Shown: piece by piece, positions 20,001 to 29,656 of the stretch
Layout: each line of letters opens with the position of its first letter
Numbering within the stretch: position 1 is the first letter of the stretch
DNA from: Tritrichomonas musculus
Taxonomy: Eukaryota; Parabasalia; Tritrichomonadida; Tritrichomonadidae
Direction: 5' to 3'
NCBI GenBank assembly: GCA_039105265.1
Contig: JAPFFF010000009.1
Span: 3,596,001 to 3,660,000, forward strand
Length of the DNA stretch: 64,000 nucleotides
Notes under the pieces: generated by a model
Databases searched by the model: none
What the model was told of the DNA's origin: nothing
Seen by the model: only the letters and a program-made list of their open reading frames with translations
Position numbers and translations under genes: made by a program

Positions 20001-22037
20001 TTCCTTTTGATAACTGCAGATTGCATTTTTGTTGTTGTTTATTCAGGATCATTAAATCAAGATTTCTTTGATTCAATGGCTGATGCATTTGAATGGTCTA
20101 ATAGTGGTTCACAACGTTCATTAACATTAATGAAGCTGATGGTTGGAGTTACCATTGACCACTCTAGTATGAGTGTATTATTAAATCGAGCAACAAATGA
20201 ATCGACCACCAAAATACAAGATAATATTGATATTATTACAAGATTTCAAAACCAACTCGACATGGAAATCATAGGAAAAGACGATAGATTTGACAACTTT
20301 TATTATAATGATCGTTGTTCTCATATAGAAGGTCAATATAACTATGCCAATTTCATTGATTGTATTTCATTATCAAACAAGATTAATCTAGCAACTAGCT
20401 ACTTCAACATGATGAAAAAAGCCTATGCATTAAATGATATATTCTTTACTTTTGAATTTGCTGGAATTGCTTACAGCATTGACAAGTCGATTTACAATGA
20501 ATTCATTTCGTTCCAAGATTACCTCTTAACTTATGCTGAGAATATTTCAGATGAGCACAATGAAAATATTCAAATGATTTGTATCATTGGAATTATCATT
20601 TTGGTTGTTCTTTTTACTTTTGAGAACTTTTTCATTAACATGCTTTATAATTCATTTGCTGGTTTCAAGCAATTAATTTACACATTACCTCCTGTTTCTG
20701 TTTGTCAAAACCGTATTTTAATGAATTTCTTATCAAGAATGAAAAACAATGATGATTTACCATCGGAATCAGAAATGGTCATTAATGCATCTAATATGGG
20801 AATAATATCTATTAATGAGAGTCTTATAATTCAAACGGTCAATCCTGCCTTCATTAAAATGACAGGCATTTCATCACATAAGCTTCTTGGGCAGTCGATT
20901 ACGTGGCTTATTCCTCTTCCTTCTGATGAAAAAGGGAATATTTCACTTGACAAGTCACCCTTTTATTGCGCCGTTGATGAAATAAGAAAGAACAACAGCA
21001 ATAACGCTGCCAGGACTGTTAAAATCAAGATAAGGAAACAAGATCTTGAAACGATTCATTTAAGTGCGACCCTAATCCAACTCCTAGACAACAACGGCCA
21101 ATTCAAAGGCATAACGATCATGATTAAAAGCATTGAAGAAACCGTCGAGCTAAAGAAAAAGTTAGAACAGGAAAAATTGAATACAAAACAACTTCTCTCA
21201 GTTCTCGTTCCGTCCGGCGCGATGAACAGCGTCAAAGGGAAGAAGACCCCTGTTCTTTATAAGGCCGAAATAGCAACCGTTATGTTTGTTGAAATAACGG
21301 GCATTTCTGAGTGCATTTCAATGATGTCTCCGAAAGGGCTGATGGACATTCTGGAGCAAATTTACGAGTGTATTAATGAAGCTCTCAAAAAGTTCGATTC
21401 GGTCTCGATGATGAGATGGGAGAACGAGATGATGTTCGCTGTCTCTGGCCTCTTCAGCCATGTTGGGGACTACAGCAGGCAAGCCTCTGACACGATCTCT
21501 TTCTTGCTTGAAATTACTCGACAACTGGAGGAGATAAACATCCAAGTCAGCACCGACTTCCACTTCAGACTTGGCGCTCACATTGGCGGCCCCGTGATGG
21601 GATTTGTGCAGAACCCTGACGTTCCATGTTTCAACATCAGAACAGCGTCCTTCACGTACTTGAATCACATGAAGGAAACGGACTGCGTCGACCAGGTCCA
21701 GGCAACCGCTTCAACGGTCAAATACCTCGATGCAAACGTCTTTGAAGCCACAAAGAACTCGACATTCGAATTCGAAGATGGAAGTGAAGACGTTTATACA
21801 GTAAAGTATAAAGACGGTTATAAACCTCGACAAGAGCCTGTCATTGAAGAAGAAGAAGAAGACATCAGCGAGGAAGCAAACAAAGTAAAAGAAAACAAAG
21901 ATATAAAAGATAAGAATGATGTTAAAGAAAAGAATGATGTTAAAGATAAGAATGATGTTAAAGATAAGAATGATGTTAAAGAAAGCAGTGATGATATGGA
22001 AGATAGCGTTGACCTCGAAAATAGTGATGATAATTGA
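17076..22037 (+). CDS. Large membrane protein with PAS and adenylyl/guanylyl cyclase-type domain
   Basis: A 1653-residue protein of the expanded trichomonad cyclase-like family. The N-terminal half has many hydrophobic segments (about 53-73, 134-155, 165-185 and several up to about 350), with further membrane segments near 690, 910, 975 and 1170. A PAS-like domain follows at about 1228-1360 (INESLIIQTVNPAFIKMTG). The cyclase homology domain is about 1395-1590. Both metal-binding positions carry Glu instead of Asp: FVEITGIS (E1406) and WENEMMFAVSG (E1451), and the usual VNxASRM segment is not recognisable (FNIRTASFTYLNHM). Activity is therefore doubtful. The tail (from about 1610) is acidic, then a 7-residue Lys/Asp/Asn/Val repeat. 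GC content rises clearly in the last 1.3 kb of the gene. Confidence 0.82.
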   Translation: MSVPTNQTSTTSSIKSPSQLTISEYAGSLNEDVRTQQFEESYIFPLFSEISRVVVLPSIFCFLLIFIQILQSIAANMYIGNHYIWDSISSTPKIIRILSYSINFGVIDIMNSDNDFEDDSMITQDAFYNCYPCYVAVIAYFAVELLFLIYILYWYRKKRSFMKWSLYVAYFLLSILNPIIFTPACGIAGYAIWQIDSHRSTSSIVYFIISAIPALIILAFTIWNTNFTCHSVYISRNIDASWDSRIKNVFTITIGITSFLTPALNLFPGWFVFVGFVTGIVLNFYQLYLMYYLPLIKSYMNSIFQSICWLSIVGLILSIVNYFKDLSYIILIFVPLAVFIVFCILYSFFDKFKIKLALKKMDFNQEDNNEQDKKEFLESINLGSDSMAIFYIQVGISNLSPLCVDFSFMKYLINIRASPNILFFLIKLTAMIPAQMQFLSQLIATVNRTGAIFSIIQSYILYQSRKVNVIRQSVSSKEEMSEAKLLFKMSEETISMVRGFWGEISHTKSDISTASLRYFRNSSIRTSSSYLDALDQFPRSQKIYDQYIRFLIEAMGDYKSSIHYLKSLKMIELGHRIVHDYAFRSFANTFPRYLTEKILDCHGMYLKNNEPQLLMTGAGQATEMMPTASSLTNGSSSNCSSDFRNDDIASEIFDHSKLRVSLQEVIDKSSLKSLNMLRGLSIVSLVLILICFIVLILVVKSTVDNPYELMESNILTSKIANSIEYATLNVGTRLLEYTYQTNDLGPLLASQLSIKLTDLPNFPSVFNQPYLKLNMICEEIREQIHQVLDIIFKKPSKHIGEIEVLGHWDQTNYIEFYYDLTIARLSLRGGINLFLNQIYEVSSYQKIGIVTQKQLQLCITTCFNGYLIAKNFNSLFANVSQTGIDECERYSNTFDILTYIVSIVAVLLFFVVRIINFIYVMREFNSLSTILRCFNKDDMEASSRPIYLKSKEKLPTGTVHSAHDFSIEVFILPFIFLLITADCIFVVVYSGSLNQDFFDSMADAFEWSNSGSQRSLTLMKLMVGVTIDHSSMSVLLNRATNESTTKIQDNIDIITRFQNQLDMEIIGKDDRFDNFYYNDRCSHIEGQYNYANFIDCISLSNKINLATSYFNMMKKAYALNDIFFTFEFAGIAYSIDKSIYNEFISFQDYLLTYAENISDEHNENIQMICIIGIIILVVLFTFENFFINMLYNSFAGFKQLIYTLPPVSVCQNRILMNFLSRMKNNDDLPSESEMVINASNMGIISINESLIIQTVNPAFIKMTGISSHKLLGQSITWLIPLPSDEKGNISLDKSPFYCAVDEIRKNNSNNAARTVKIKIRKQDLETIHLSATLIQLLDNNGQFKGITIMIKSIEETVELKKKLEQEKLNTKQLLSVLVPSGAMNSVKGKKTPVLYKAEIATVMFVEITGISECISMMSPKGLMDILEQIYECINEALKKFDSVSMMRWENEMMFAVSGLFSHVGDYSRQASDTISFLLEITRQLEEINIQVSTDFHFRLGAHIGGPVMGFVQNPDVPCFNIRTASFTYLNHMKETDCVDQVQATASTVKYLDANVFEATKNSTFEFEDGSEDVYTVKYKDGYKPRQEPVIEEEEEDISEEANKVKENKDIKDKNDVKEKNDVKDKNDVKDKNDVKESSDDMEDSVDLENSDDN
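21895..21985 (+). repeat. Coding 21-bp tandem repeat in the cyclase-like gene tail
   Basis: Near-identical units of AAGATAAGAATGATGTTAAAG encode K-D/E-K-N-D-V-K repeats. This is a length-variable region expected to differ between strains. Confidence 0.75.
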
Positions 22038-22373
22038 TGTGTTTGTTTGTTTGTTTGAAATGTTTCAATAGAAAAGCTTCCAATGAATTTTTTATTTTTT
22101 TACTTTGAGTAAAAATCAATTGATTTGCTTAGCATTGATGCTGAAGATTTGTATTTAATTCATATTGTATATTAAACAAATATTTTCTAGATCATTTCGG
22201 TTTTTAGCTTTCATGATTTTACTTGTAGACTCATGCATCAGTCTTCATCAATGATTCTTTCACTTTCCACATTCTAAAAGAAAAAAAAAGAAAGAAAATA
22301 GAGAGAATTTAAGTTTATATTTCTATTTACTTAATTAATTACAGCACAAAAAAAATTTTTTTTTTTTATTTTT
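22038..22373. other. Convergent intergenic region
   Basis: Lies between two convergent genes. It contains a TTTG microsatellite at 22038-22058 and long A and T runs at 22275-22375; nothing else seen. Confidence 0.6.
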
Positions 22374-23009
22374 TTAGTCATCAAGCATATAGCGATATGA
22401 TGAAATTGGTTGATTGCAAAGAGGGCATTTGAAGTTTTGTTCAACACATTTAACAGCACATTCATAGCACATGCACATATGGCCGCAGGATGTGATGATT
22501 GTCGTTGCTGGACGATCCATGCAAATTACGCATTGTTCTTCGATGTGGACTTTCTTTGTATCTTGGATTTTGGTGTCGCAAACAGGGCAGTTTGAATGAA
22601 GGCAATCTTTACAAAGGCAGTGTCCACAATTTGAAACGTAAAGTTCTTCTTCTTCAGAATCATGATGATGGTGATCATGATTGCAGCACTTGTGGCAAAC
22701 TTCATGACTTTCGTTTTCATCTTCCATTATTTTTTCAATACTTATAAATGTTAATGGTGTCAAATAACCTTCAAACATTCCTTCAGGATCTATAAATTCT
22801 TCCATTTCGGGAACTTTTTGATAATTTGATGGTTTCCAGGATTTATAGCGAATTTCGTTGTTTTCATTATTATCAGTTTCATTAATTGTATATTTTTGTT
22901 CTTCGTTTCTTGTTTCTTCATTTAAAATTTTAGAATTTTTACTGAGTCTCACTTTTTCTGATGAAATTTGTCCAATCAAAGTAACTTTTGAATTACCATA
23001 AACATTCAT
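22374..23009 (-). CDS. RING-finger C-terminal part of a beta-helix/RING protein
   Basis: A 211-residue frame. It begins with NVYGNSKVTLIGQ, which reads as the last turn of a beta-helix rather than a natural N-terminus. A Glu/Asn-rich linker follows, then a Cys/His segment (CHKCCNHDHHHHDSEEEE, CGHCLCKDC...CPVC, about 107-147) and a canonical C3HC4 RING (CVICMDRP...CGHMCMCYEC...CPLC, about 160-198). RING proteins of this type act as ubiquitin E3 ligases. The frame overlaps the upstream beta-helix frame by 17 bases at a run of six T, so the two are probably one gene of about 590 codons split by a +1 shift. The frame has an ATG at 23009 but no sign of its own promoter. Confidence 0.75.
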   Translation of the reverse strand: MNVYGNSKVTLIGQISSEKVRLSKNSKILNEETRNEEQKYTINETDNNENNEIRYKSWKPSNYQKVPEMEEFIDPEGMFEGYLTPLTFISIEKIMEDENESHEVCHKCCNHDHHHHDSEEEELYVSNCGHCLCKDCLHSNCPVCDTKIQDTKKVHIEEQCVICMDRPATTIITSCGHMCMCYECAVKCVEQNFKCPLCNQPISSYRYMLDD

Positions 23010-24132
23010 AAAAAACGCAATCTTTTATAAGTGGCATTGAAAAATCGGAAATTGAAAAGCAATTAGTTTCGCAATTTTTGAATGTGCAGTTATTAAAAAT
23101 AGGGCGGCTGCAATTTTTGATAACAGCTGCAAAGGATCTTCCATTATCTGCAATTTCGCATTCGCTAAAAATAGGATTTGCGTATCTTCCACGAACAGAA
23201 ATTGTTGGGCATTCTGTGTTATCTGAAATGTTGCATTTGTAGAAATAACCATTTCCATTCTCGATATTAACTGCGTTTCCTTTTGAATTATTGATATTTA
23301 CATTTATAGCTTTAATTGTTGATTTTCCTATAGCTCTGGTTGCTGTACTTAACGAACCATTGATTGAAACATTTTTCATCATTAATGTAGATTTTCCTGC
23401 AATTGTAGCTGCACCTTTGGCGCAATCTTCAAAGTTAGTTTCTTCTATTTTGACTGAACTTTCATCTTTTGCGAATATTGCTTTATTGTCATCTTTAAAT
23501 TCGCATTTTTTGAGACTTGCTTTGCTGCTCTTGTTTACATAGATTGATATGTTTTTGTCGTTGATAAAAATACAATTTTCAAATTCAGCATAAGAATTGT
23601 TTTGAATGAGGCATGAAACAACATTTCCTTCGAAAATGCAATTTTTGAATATTGCCCATGAATTATCACGAATAATTATTGAAGCTTTTTTACTGTCATG
23701 GAAATAACAGTGGTCAAATTCTGCGTGTGAATTAGCAAATATTTCTATTGCACAAGGTGCTTCTCTTGGTTCAAGTGATTCAAATGATGTTAAAGAGGAT
23801 TGTAAAAATGATTTGCATGTAAGATGAATTTTACCTTTAATGTTGAAATTCAACATTTTGATCTCTGTATCACTTATTGTCATCCATTCTATTCTTTGTT
23901 TTTCGCAATTATTGCTTTCAAAGTATTCCTTCATGAAATGCATTTGTTCAAATATATCTTTCTCAAATTGTTGAATAATTCCACTTGCATTAGGATATGG
24001 TTGACCAATAATAGTTGTTGCATCTCTGAAATAAACTGGTTTCGAAAATTCAACTCTTTCTTTCTTTAGAAATGGCTTCTTTGTTGATCCCATTGAATAT
24101 TCTTCGATTTCTTGGATGTAATTATCAAGCAT
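22993..24132 (-). CDS. Right-handed parallel beta-helix protein (N-terminal part of beta-helix/RING locus)
   Basis: A 379-residue protein. From about residue 100 to the end it consists of about 22-residue turns with repeating patterns such as AEFDHCYFHDS, AIFKNCIFEGN, AEFENCIFIND and PIFNNCTFKNCE. This is the signature of pectate-lyase-like (NosD/PbH1) beta-helix folds. No signal peptide is visible, so a cytosolic protein is likely. The frame stops just after CVFYECLW, where the adjacent frame continues the same repeat and leads into a RING domain. TCATT on the minus strand at 24146-24150, 14-18 bases before the ATG, fits the initiator consensus. The beta-helix plus RING pairing suggests recognition of a ligand coupled to ubiquitination, but this is inference. 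Confidence 0.78.
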   Translation of the reverse strand: MLDNYIQEIEEYSMGSTKKPFLKKERVEFSKPVYFRDATTIIGQPYPNASGIIQQFEKDIFEQMHFMKEYFESNNCEKQRIEWMTISDTEIKMLNFNIKGKIHLTCKSFLQSSLTSFESLEPREAPCAIEIFANSHAEFDHCYFHDSKKASIIIRDNSWAIFKNCIFEGNVVSCLIQNNSYAEFENCIFINDKNISIYVNKSSKASLKKCEFKDDNKAIFAKDESSVKIEETNFEDCAKGAATIAGKSTLMMKNVSINGSLSTATRAIGKSTIKAINVNINNSKGNAVNIENGNGYFYKCNISDNTECPTISVRGRYANPIFSECEIADNGRSFAAVIKNCSRPIFNNCTFKNCETNCFSISDFSMPLIKDCVFYECLW

Positions 24133-24377
24133 TGCTTTAATTAAAAATGAAATAATTCTAAATTTTTAAAATTTTTATATCATTATAAATTTTAATTGAA
24201 TTTGACTTAACTAAAATTTTAATTGAATAATTTTCAAAGTCAAGACAAAGAAAATTCAAAAGGATGTTTTCTTTGTTAAATTTAATATTAAATGCTATTT
24301 GTGTTTATAAAATATGTCATGATAATAAAATTTTATAGCATTTTTTGAATTGATTATAATCGTTATGGTCATTAAAA
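24133..24377. other. AT-rich intergenic sequence
   Basis: Holds the presumed promoter of the beta-helix gene and otherwise nothing recognised. Confidence 0.5.
24146..24150 (-). promoter_or_regulatory. Putative initiator (TCATT) of the beta-helix gene
   Basis: On the minus strand TCATTTTTAATTAAAGCA precedes the ATG at 24132. The word fits TCAY(T/A) and its distance is typical. Confidence 0.4.
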
Positions 24378-25197
24378 GGTGTGCTAAAATTTTGTAAAGT
24401 GTCAGAAATTTAAATTTTACGGAGGATTGGTATGAATTTTAATTATAAACCTTTATATTTCTAATTATATTTATATTTATAATTTTTAAATAATTTTTAC
24501 CATACATTTTTAAGATATTATATGTTTTTCATCCGTTAATTTTTTGAATGTAAACTTTAATTCAAAATTTTAAATTTGAATTATTCTTAGAAAGTTTCAA
24601 TTGAATATTTGGCGGATAATTTTTTATTTATTATAATCATACTCGGGGAAATTGGGGAAAAATATATTAAATTCTTCCATTTTAGTTTCTTTTATGACCT
24701 ATGCATTATATCATAATTCATAATTTTCTTTTTGAAATTCAAATCTTATATGTTATTTATATTTATTATTAATACCCTTCATAATATGCAAGTTTATGGA
24801 TAATATCATATTTTTATCTGATATTTTGCATAAAATTTTCATAAACTTCGATTTTTTCTGCTAGTTCATCAAAAATGATGTATTAGGCATATTATTCTTA
24901 TTTTTTCTTAAATTCTTTGCATTCTTTGCCATCTTCAGTGGCTTTCATCATGTTTTTTAGTTATCTTTTTATAAATAGCAGCGATAAAATAATCATAGAA
25001 AAATCCTATTTCCGATCAAAAATGCATTTAAAAAATTGTCTAAAAATATCTCAAAAATGTATGGTAAATCAAGATTTATTATTTAAAAAATAGTATATAT
25101 GATATTAAATATTAATAATATATCATTATGGTGGCATTTGACCGTAAAGAATGATTTGAGTACTTTATTTTGACACTTTACAAAATTTTGGCACACC
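24378..25197. mobile_element. Non-autonomous element with 27-bp terminal inverted repeats and about 12-bp flanking direct repeat
   Basis: The left end GGTGTGCTAAAATTTTGTAA...GTGTCA (24378-24404) is repeated in inverted form at 25171-25197 with one difference. The flanks repeat TATGGTCATTAA: 24364-24375 on the left (then AA) and 25198-25209 on the right. The 820-bp interior has no convincing open frame. It is probably a MITE-like or internally deleted DNA transposon; the superfamily is not recognised. Confidence 0.7.
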
Positions 25198-25209
25198 TAT
25201 GGTCATTAA

Positions 25210-26216
25210 TTAAAATTTAACGTTTATGGTTAATGGAATATAAATTTCCATTAACTAAAATTTTTTATCAACTTTACCACTATAGTTGTAAATCGTTTTT
25301 TTCGGCCCCACTTTTTCAATAGATGTCTTGTTTTGAGTATATGAAAAAATCACTATTTTCAATATTTATTTATGCATTATTATTCTACTTATGATAATAT
25401 GAAAAATATATCAATTTCATATTTGGTTAAAATTTCTACCTTTTTTTTCGAGTAACCTTTCATCGTGATAAAATTGAATGAGCTTAACCTGGATAATGAC
25501 CTATGCCGATCATTATTTTAACCATATAAAATTCGTAATAATTTGGTGCTTAAAATCATATTCATTTTATTTTATAACCAATATTGCAAATTAATTAATC
25601 ATTTACTAGTTACATATTATTAGATAAATGTAGATTTTAATTCATTTAAAATGAATATTATTTTATCTTTTTTTAATAAGATAAAATTATTTTATTTTAT
25701 TATCCTTTGAAAAAGAGAGGCAGAAAAATACGATAACCCGTATTATTTTTAATCGCCGACAGAAATAATATATTTGGAATGGCAATCAATAGATTGATTC
25801 TCAATAATCACAATAAATTATCATTCATTATAAGACTGTATTGGTAGATCGAAAAACTTGACTTTTTCCAACAAAAAATTTTTAATAAAAATTCAACTTT
25901 TCTCAATCATTTTAGGTTAAACATTCATCATTTTTTAAAATTATTTATAAAACTAATTAAAATATTTATTTATTTTAAAATAATAAAGAAAATTATTATT
26001 CACATCAAGAAAAATGTATTTTATTATAAATAACGTCTGTCAATAAAAGAAAATTTTTGAAAATTTATAATATACTGCATAAATGCATTAAATAAGAATA
26101 ATGCTAAATTCATTAAACATCAGTGCTCTCTTATTAAAATTCATTAAACATAATGTAATAAAAAATCGTAAATATATATACATATATAATCATATTTTAA
26201 TTATTCATAATTAAAA
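25210..26216. other. AT-rich intergenic sequence
   Basis: Follows the inverted-repeat element and runs to the 3' end of the GH31 gene. No gene or element seen. It contains A/T runs and TA-rich stretches. Confidence 0.55.
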
Positions 26217-29030
26217 TTATAGAGTTGCGAGTTTGTTAAAATCAATGAAACGTGTTATTGCATCACTAAAGCGCAATTCAAGACGAGATTCTACCTTTGT
26301 ATAATTTGTCCACTCATAGGTGAAATGGGTTGTATTTTTATCAACTTCGTAAATCAAAGCTTTCGGCACAATTCCTTTCGCATTCTGCCTATTATTATCT
26401 GCTGTAGCTGGGAATTTCCTAAAACAATATTGGAAATCCTTTAATTGTTTAGTATTCCAAGCGACAAGCACATCTTTTCCCATTTCTTTTGTATATTGAT
26501 AATATCCGAAATCGCCAATTTCTGATAGCAAGTCTATTCTAATTTGTTCATCTAGGAGATTAGCATTCATAACGGCCTGTACTTTTTCATTTTCTGGAGC
26601 TGCCTTTAAAGCCTCATAAACGACAAACTTAACATGAGTATTAAGATTGCATCTTCTCAAATAATTGAATAGCATTTGATCTGTAAATCCAACTTTTTCA
26701 ATGCATATTCCGTCGAGCTTTCTTAATTCAACTCTGCATGGATATTTCTTTATTTTAATTGTCAATTCACAATCATCGCCATGCTGCTTCTTCGAAACAA
26801 TTTCAACATTCTCTGATGTAACTTGTGCCGACTTTCTTACGTTTCTAATAATCAAAAGTACTTCTCGATTATCTTCGACGATACCTTTTCTTACGCCTTC
26901 AGAAGTGAAAGTAACCGCCAAAGCATCTTTTTCAAAAGAGGAAGCGATATGAGTGATATGGAAGCTTCTTCCTCCTTCCTCGTTCTTTTTCTCGTCGATT
27001 GATGATATTCCATCGTCTTCATATAAAAGGAAAGATGAACTTCCCTTAGGAAATACATGACAAACTAGTCTCTTTTTCACCTCAGTAGGAACAATTCCGC
27101 CTCCTCTAACAAAGATTGGTATTGATTCTAATTCGCCATGTACCATGTGCCACCCCGAAGAATACTGACGGCCAGTTTGGAAGTCAAACCAAGTGTCGGA
27201 TTTCATTGGTGCTGAATTTGAATTAGTCACATCTTCAATACTTGTCGGTTGAGGAAGAAAAACAGCAGTTTTAGCAACATTTGTTAACGTATTTTTCGGT
27301 GTTACTATTGGAGATACAATAATATCGTCACCAAGCAAATATTGAGTTGGGCAATTGTAAGCTGACTCATCCTCGGGAGCGATGTAATATGTTGGTCGTA
27401 CTGGCATGATTCCCATTCGATGGTAGATGTATCCAAGGGAGTAAAAAAGTGGAGTCAATTCGTCATGAAATTGAAGTGCTCGAATAGCTTGATATTCCGT
27501 CTCTCTGTCATATTGCCAAGGAAGCCTGAGAAGGAATGGATTGCTTGTTGAATGCATTCGAAGAATTGGTGAAAGTGCTCCATATTGAAGCCAACGGACG
27601 TATAACTCACCATTCTCATGTCCTTTCATATGGCCACCAATATCATGTGACCAAAAGCCAAAACCAACATTGCTGGCTGTTGCTGTGAAATATGGTTGAA
27701 ATTGTAATGATTCCCATTCAATTTCGGTATCACCTGAAAATCCAATGGGATATCGTTGACCACCTAAGCCACACCATCGGCTTAATATAAAAGGTCGTTT
27801 GTCTTTATTTCGGCCTGAGTCCATGAAATGATCATGATTGAGAACAATTAATGGATCAACTTGTTCACCAAATCCTTGCTGCCAATCTATCCACCAGAAA
27901 TCAACACCAATCTTTTCAAGGGGATGATGAAGAAGTTCGAAATAATGTTTCATGAATTTAGGATCTTCACAATCAAATTTAATGTGGCCTTTTGGATCTG
28001 GTTCAACTCCCATTCTTTTTGCAAATTCGTTGTACATGGTCTCGTGAGACCAGACACCATCTGCTGGATGAAGATTAAATGTAACTTTGATGTCTCGATC
28101 GTGAAGTTGTTGAATAAGGCCAACGGGATCAGGTATTAATTCATGATTAAATGTGTATCCAGTCCAGCCTGAGGAATCGTTACCGGTATTTTTAACAATA
28201 TGCCAATCCATGTCAACAACAAAAACTTTCAACGGTATATTATGAGAGAGAAAATCATCTGCAATGGAAAGCATCTCATCTTGGGTGTAAGCCCAATATC
28301 GAGACCACCAAATTCCATATGCAAATCGTGGTAGCATTGGAGGTTGAGCGCTCATTCTTAAAAAGTCTGAAATGCATTCGTTATAATTATGACCATATCC
28401 AAAGAAATATATATCAAGTTCGATATTTTTACCATCAACTTTTGCTGAATTATTATTTGAAGTGCGTTTTGGTGAAGATTGTCCTTTCTTTGGTGAATTT
28501 GAACGACTACTATGTTGTAAAAGTGAAATTACTTGTGAAGCAGGAGTAAATGTTCCATTTTCGTTGATAATTGGTGCAAGACTATCATCAACTACTGAAT
28601 AACCAGATCTTGAAATAAGGCCTTTTGATAATGGGCAACTGCCATTTACTTCATCTAAGGTTCTTGTGGTTCCTTTTAGATTTGCTGCTGATTCATCATC
28701 GCCATATTTCCATTTAATATCTAATTTATTACTAGTAATTGTTATATTTTTATTTTCTTTGGTTGGAAATACATTCACATCATTGATATTTAATTCAAGA
28801 TCATCTGTATTTATTCTGATGGTGGATCCGGAAGAAATAATTGAATGATGAGGTATTGGTTTGATATCACGAACTGTAAATGTTAATGTTGGGAGATCTT
28901 TGAAAATCTGAGTTTCCGAATATTCAATTCTAATGCATTTTGAAGTAAGTACTGTGATTCGATAATTGCCACTTTTTGCAATAGCATCTGAGTTTGCAAC
29001 TGGTGAGAAATGGAAAAAAGTGCTACTCAT
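26217..29030 (-). CDS. Glycoside hydrolase family 31 (alpha-glucosidase-like)
   Basis: About 937 residues from the ATG at 29030 (MSSTFFHFSPVANSD). A longer frame to 29129 would have to start with GTG, so the ATG is preferred. An N-terminal beta-sandwich leads into the GH31 barrel: PRFAYGIWWSRYWAY, VFVVDMDWH, FWWIDWQQG with the nucleophile Asp at about residue 382, and GFSGDTEIEW with the acid/base Asp at about 434. Then come GFWSHDIGGH, RMHSTSNP and the C-terminal beta domains (GDDIIVSPIV, FVRGGGIVP). The enzyme is expected to hydrolyse alpha-glucosides (maltose, starch or glycogen fragments). There is no signal peptide and no membrane segment, so it is probably cytosolic and active in glycogen use. 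All catalytic motifs are intact. Confidence 0.9.
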   Translation of the reverse strand: MSSTFFHFSPVANSDAIAKSGNYRITVLTSKCIRIEYSETQIFKDLPTLTFTVRDIKPIPHHSIISSGSTIRINTDDLELNINDVNVFPTKENKNITITSNKLDIKWKYGDDESAANLKGTTRTLDEVNGSCPLSKGLISRSGYSVVDDSLAPIINENGTFTPASQVISLLQHSSRSNSPKKGQSSPKRTSNNNSAKVDGKNIELDIYFFGYGHNYNECISDFLRMSAQPPMLPRFAYGIWWSRYWAYTQDEMLSIADDFLSHNIPLKVFVVDMDWHIVKNTGNDSSGWTGYTFNHELIPDPVGLIQQLHDRDIKVTFNLHPADGVWSHETMYNEFAKRMGVEPDPKGHIKFDCEDPKFMKHYFELLHHPLEKIGVDFWWIDWQQGFGEQVDPLIVLNHDHFMDSGRNKDKRPFILSRWCGLGGQRYPIGFSGDTEIEWESLQFQPYFTATASNVGFGFWSHDIGGHMKGHENGELYVRWLQYGALSPILRMHSTSNPFLLRLPWQYDRETEYQAIRALQFHDELTPLFYSLGYIYHRMGIMPVRPTYYIAPEDESAYNCPTQYLLGDDIIVSPIVTPKNTLTNVAKTAVFLPQPTSIEDVTNSNSAPMKSDTWFDFQTGRQYSSGWHMVHGELESIPIFVRGGGIVPTEVKKRLVCHVFPKGSSSFLLYEDDGISSIDEKKNEEGGRSFHITHIASSFEKDALAVTFTSEGVRKGIVEDNREVLLIIRNVRKSAQVTSENVEIVSKKQHGDDCELTIKIKKYPCRVELRKLDGICIEKVGFTDQMLFNYLRRCNLNTHVKFVVYEALKAAPENEKVQAVMNANLLDEQIRIDLLSEIGDFGYYQYTKEMGKDVLVAWNTKQLKDFQYCFRKFPATADNNRQNAKGIVPKALIYEVDKNTTHFTYEWTNYTKVESRLELRFSDAITRFIDFNKLATL

Positions 29031-29129
29031 TTGTTTAATCAAAAACAATATTGTTTCAAATATACGAGAGAAACTTTTTGAATTTCGTTTATACACGTTA
29101 TTTGTAATGATTTCAATACTTAGCTCCAC

Positions 29130-29656
29130 TTTTTAAAAGAACTTTATATTAAATCTGTTTTTATTAATATAACTGGCTTAGTGTGAAATTAAACGAAAAT
29201 AAAGAAAAGATGATCAAAGAATTGTGTTAGAAAGTAAAAATTAAATCAAATCCAGGTTTCACATTAAAAGCATTGTTGTTAAAAATAATTATCAAAAAGA
29301 GAAGCTGTGAAATGTTTACATAAATCTTTTTTATGGTAAACATGATATTTGTTTATTGGATTTTTGTTATAATCTAACTTATTTTTGAACCTGATTTTAG
29401 GTATTTTGATAATCATAATGATTTGTGAATATTCTCAAAATATTGAGAGTTCTATCAAAAAATATTATCAAAAAGTTTTATCTCCATTTCAACAATTTAT
29501 TGAAACTTAAAATGTATCAAATTGAGCTTAATATAATAAAAATGCATTTGTTATAAATAAATTCAAAAAAAGTAATTTTTATCATTTCATTCAAAATTAA
29601 ATGGTCACTTAGATTTAATTGAAAAGTCTATTTTTTTCGAAAATAAGTGATTACCC
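29130..29656. other. Divergent intergenic region
   Basis: Lies between divergent genes. A TCACT word at 29605-29609 fits the initiator consensus but is about 50 bases from the downstream ATG. Nothing else seen. Confidence 0.45.

Noticed and set aside
29031-29129. N-terminal extension of the GH31 gene
   Set aside because: It would need a GTG start; the first ATG is at 29030 and leads straight into the family's N-terminal domain.
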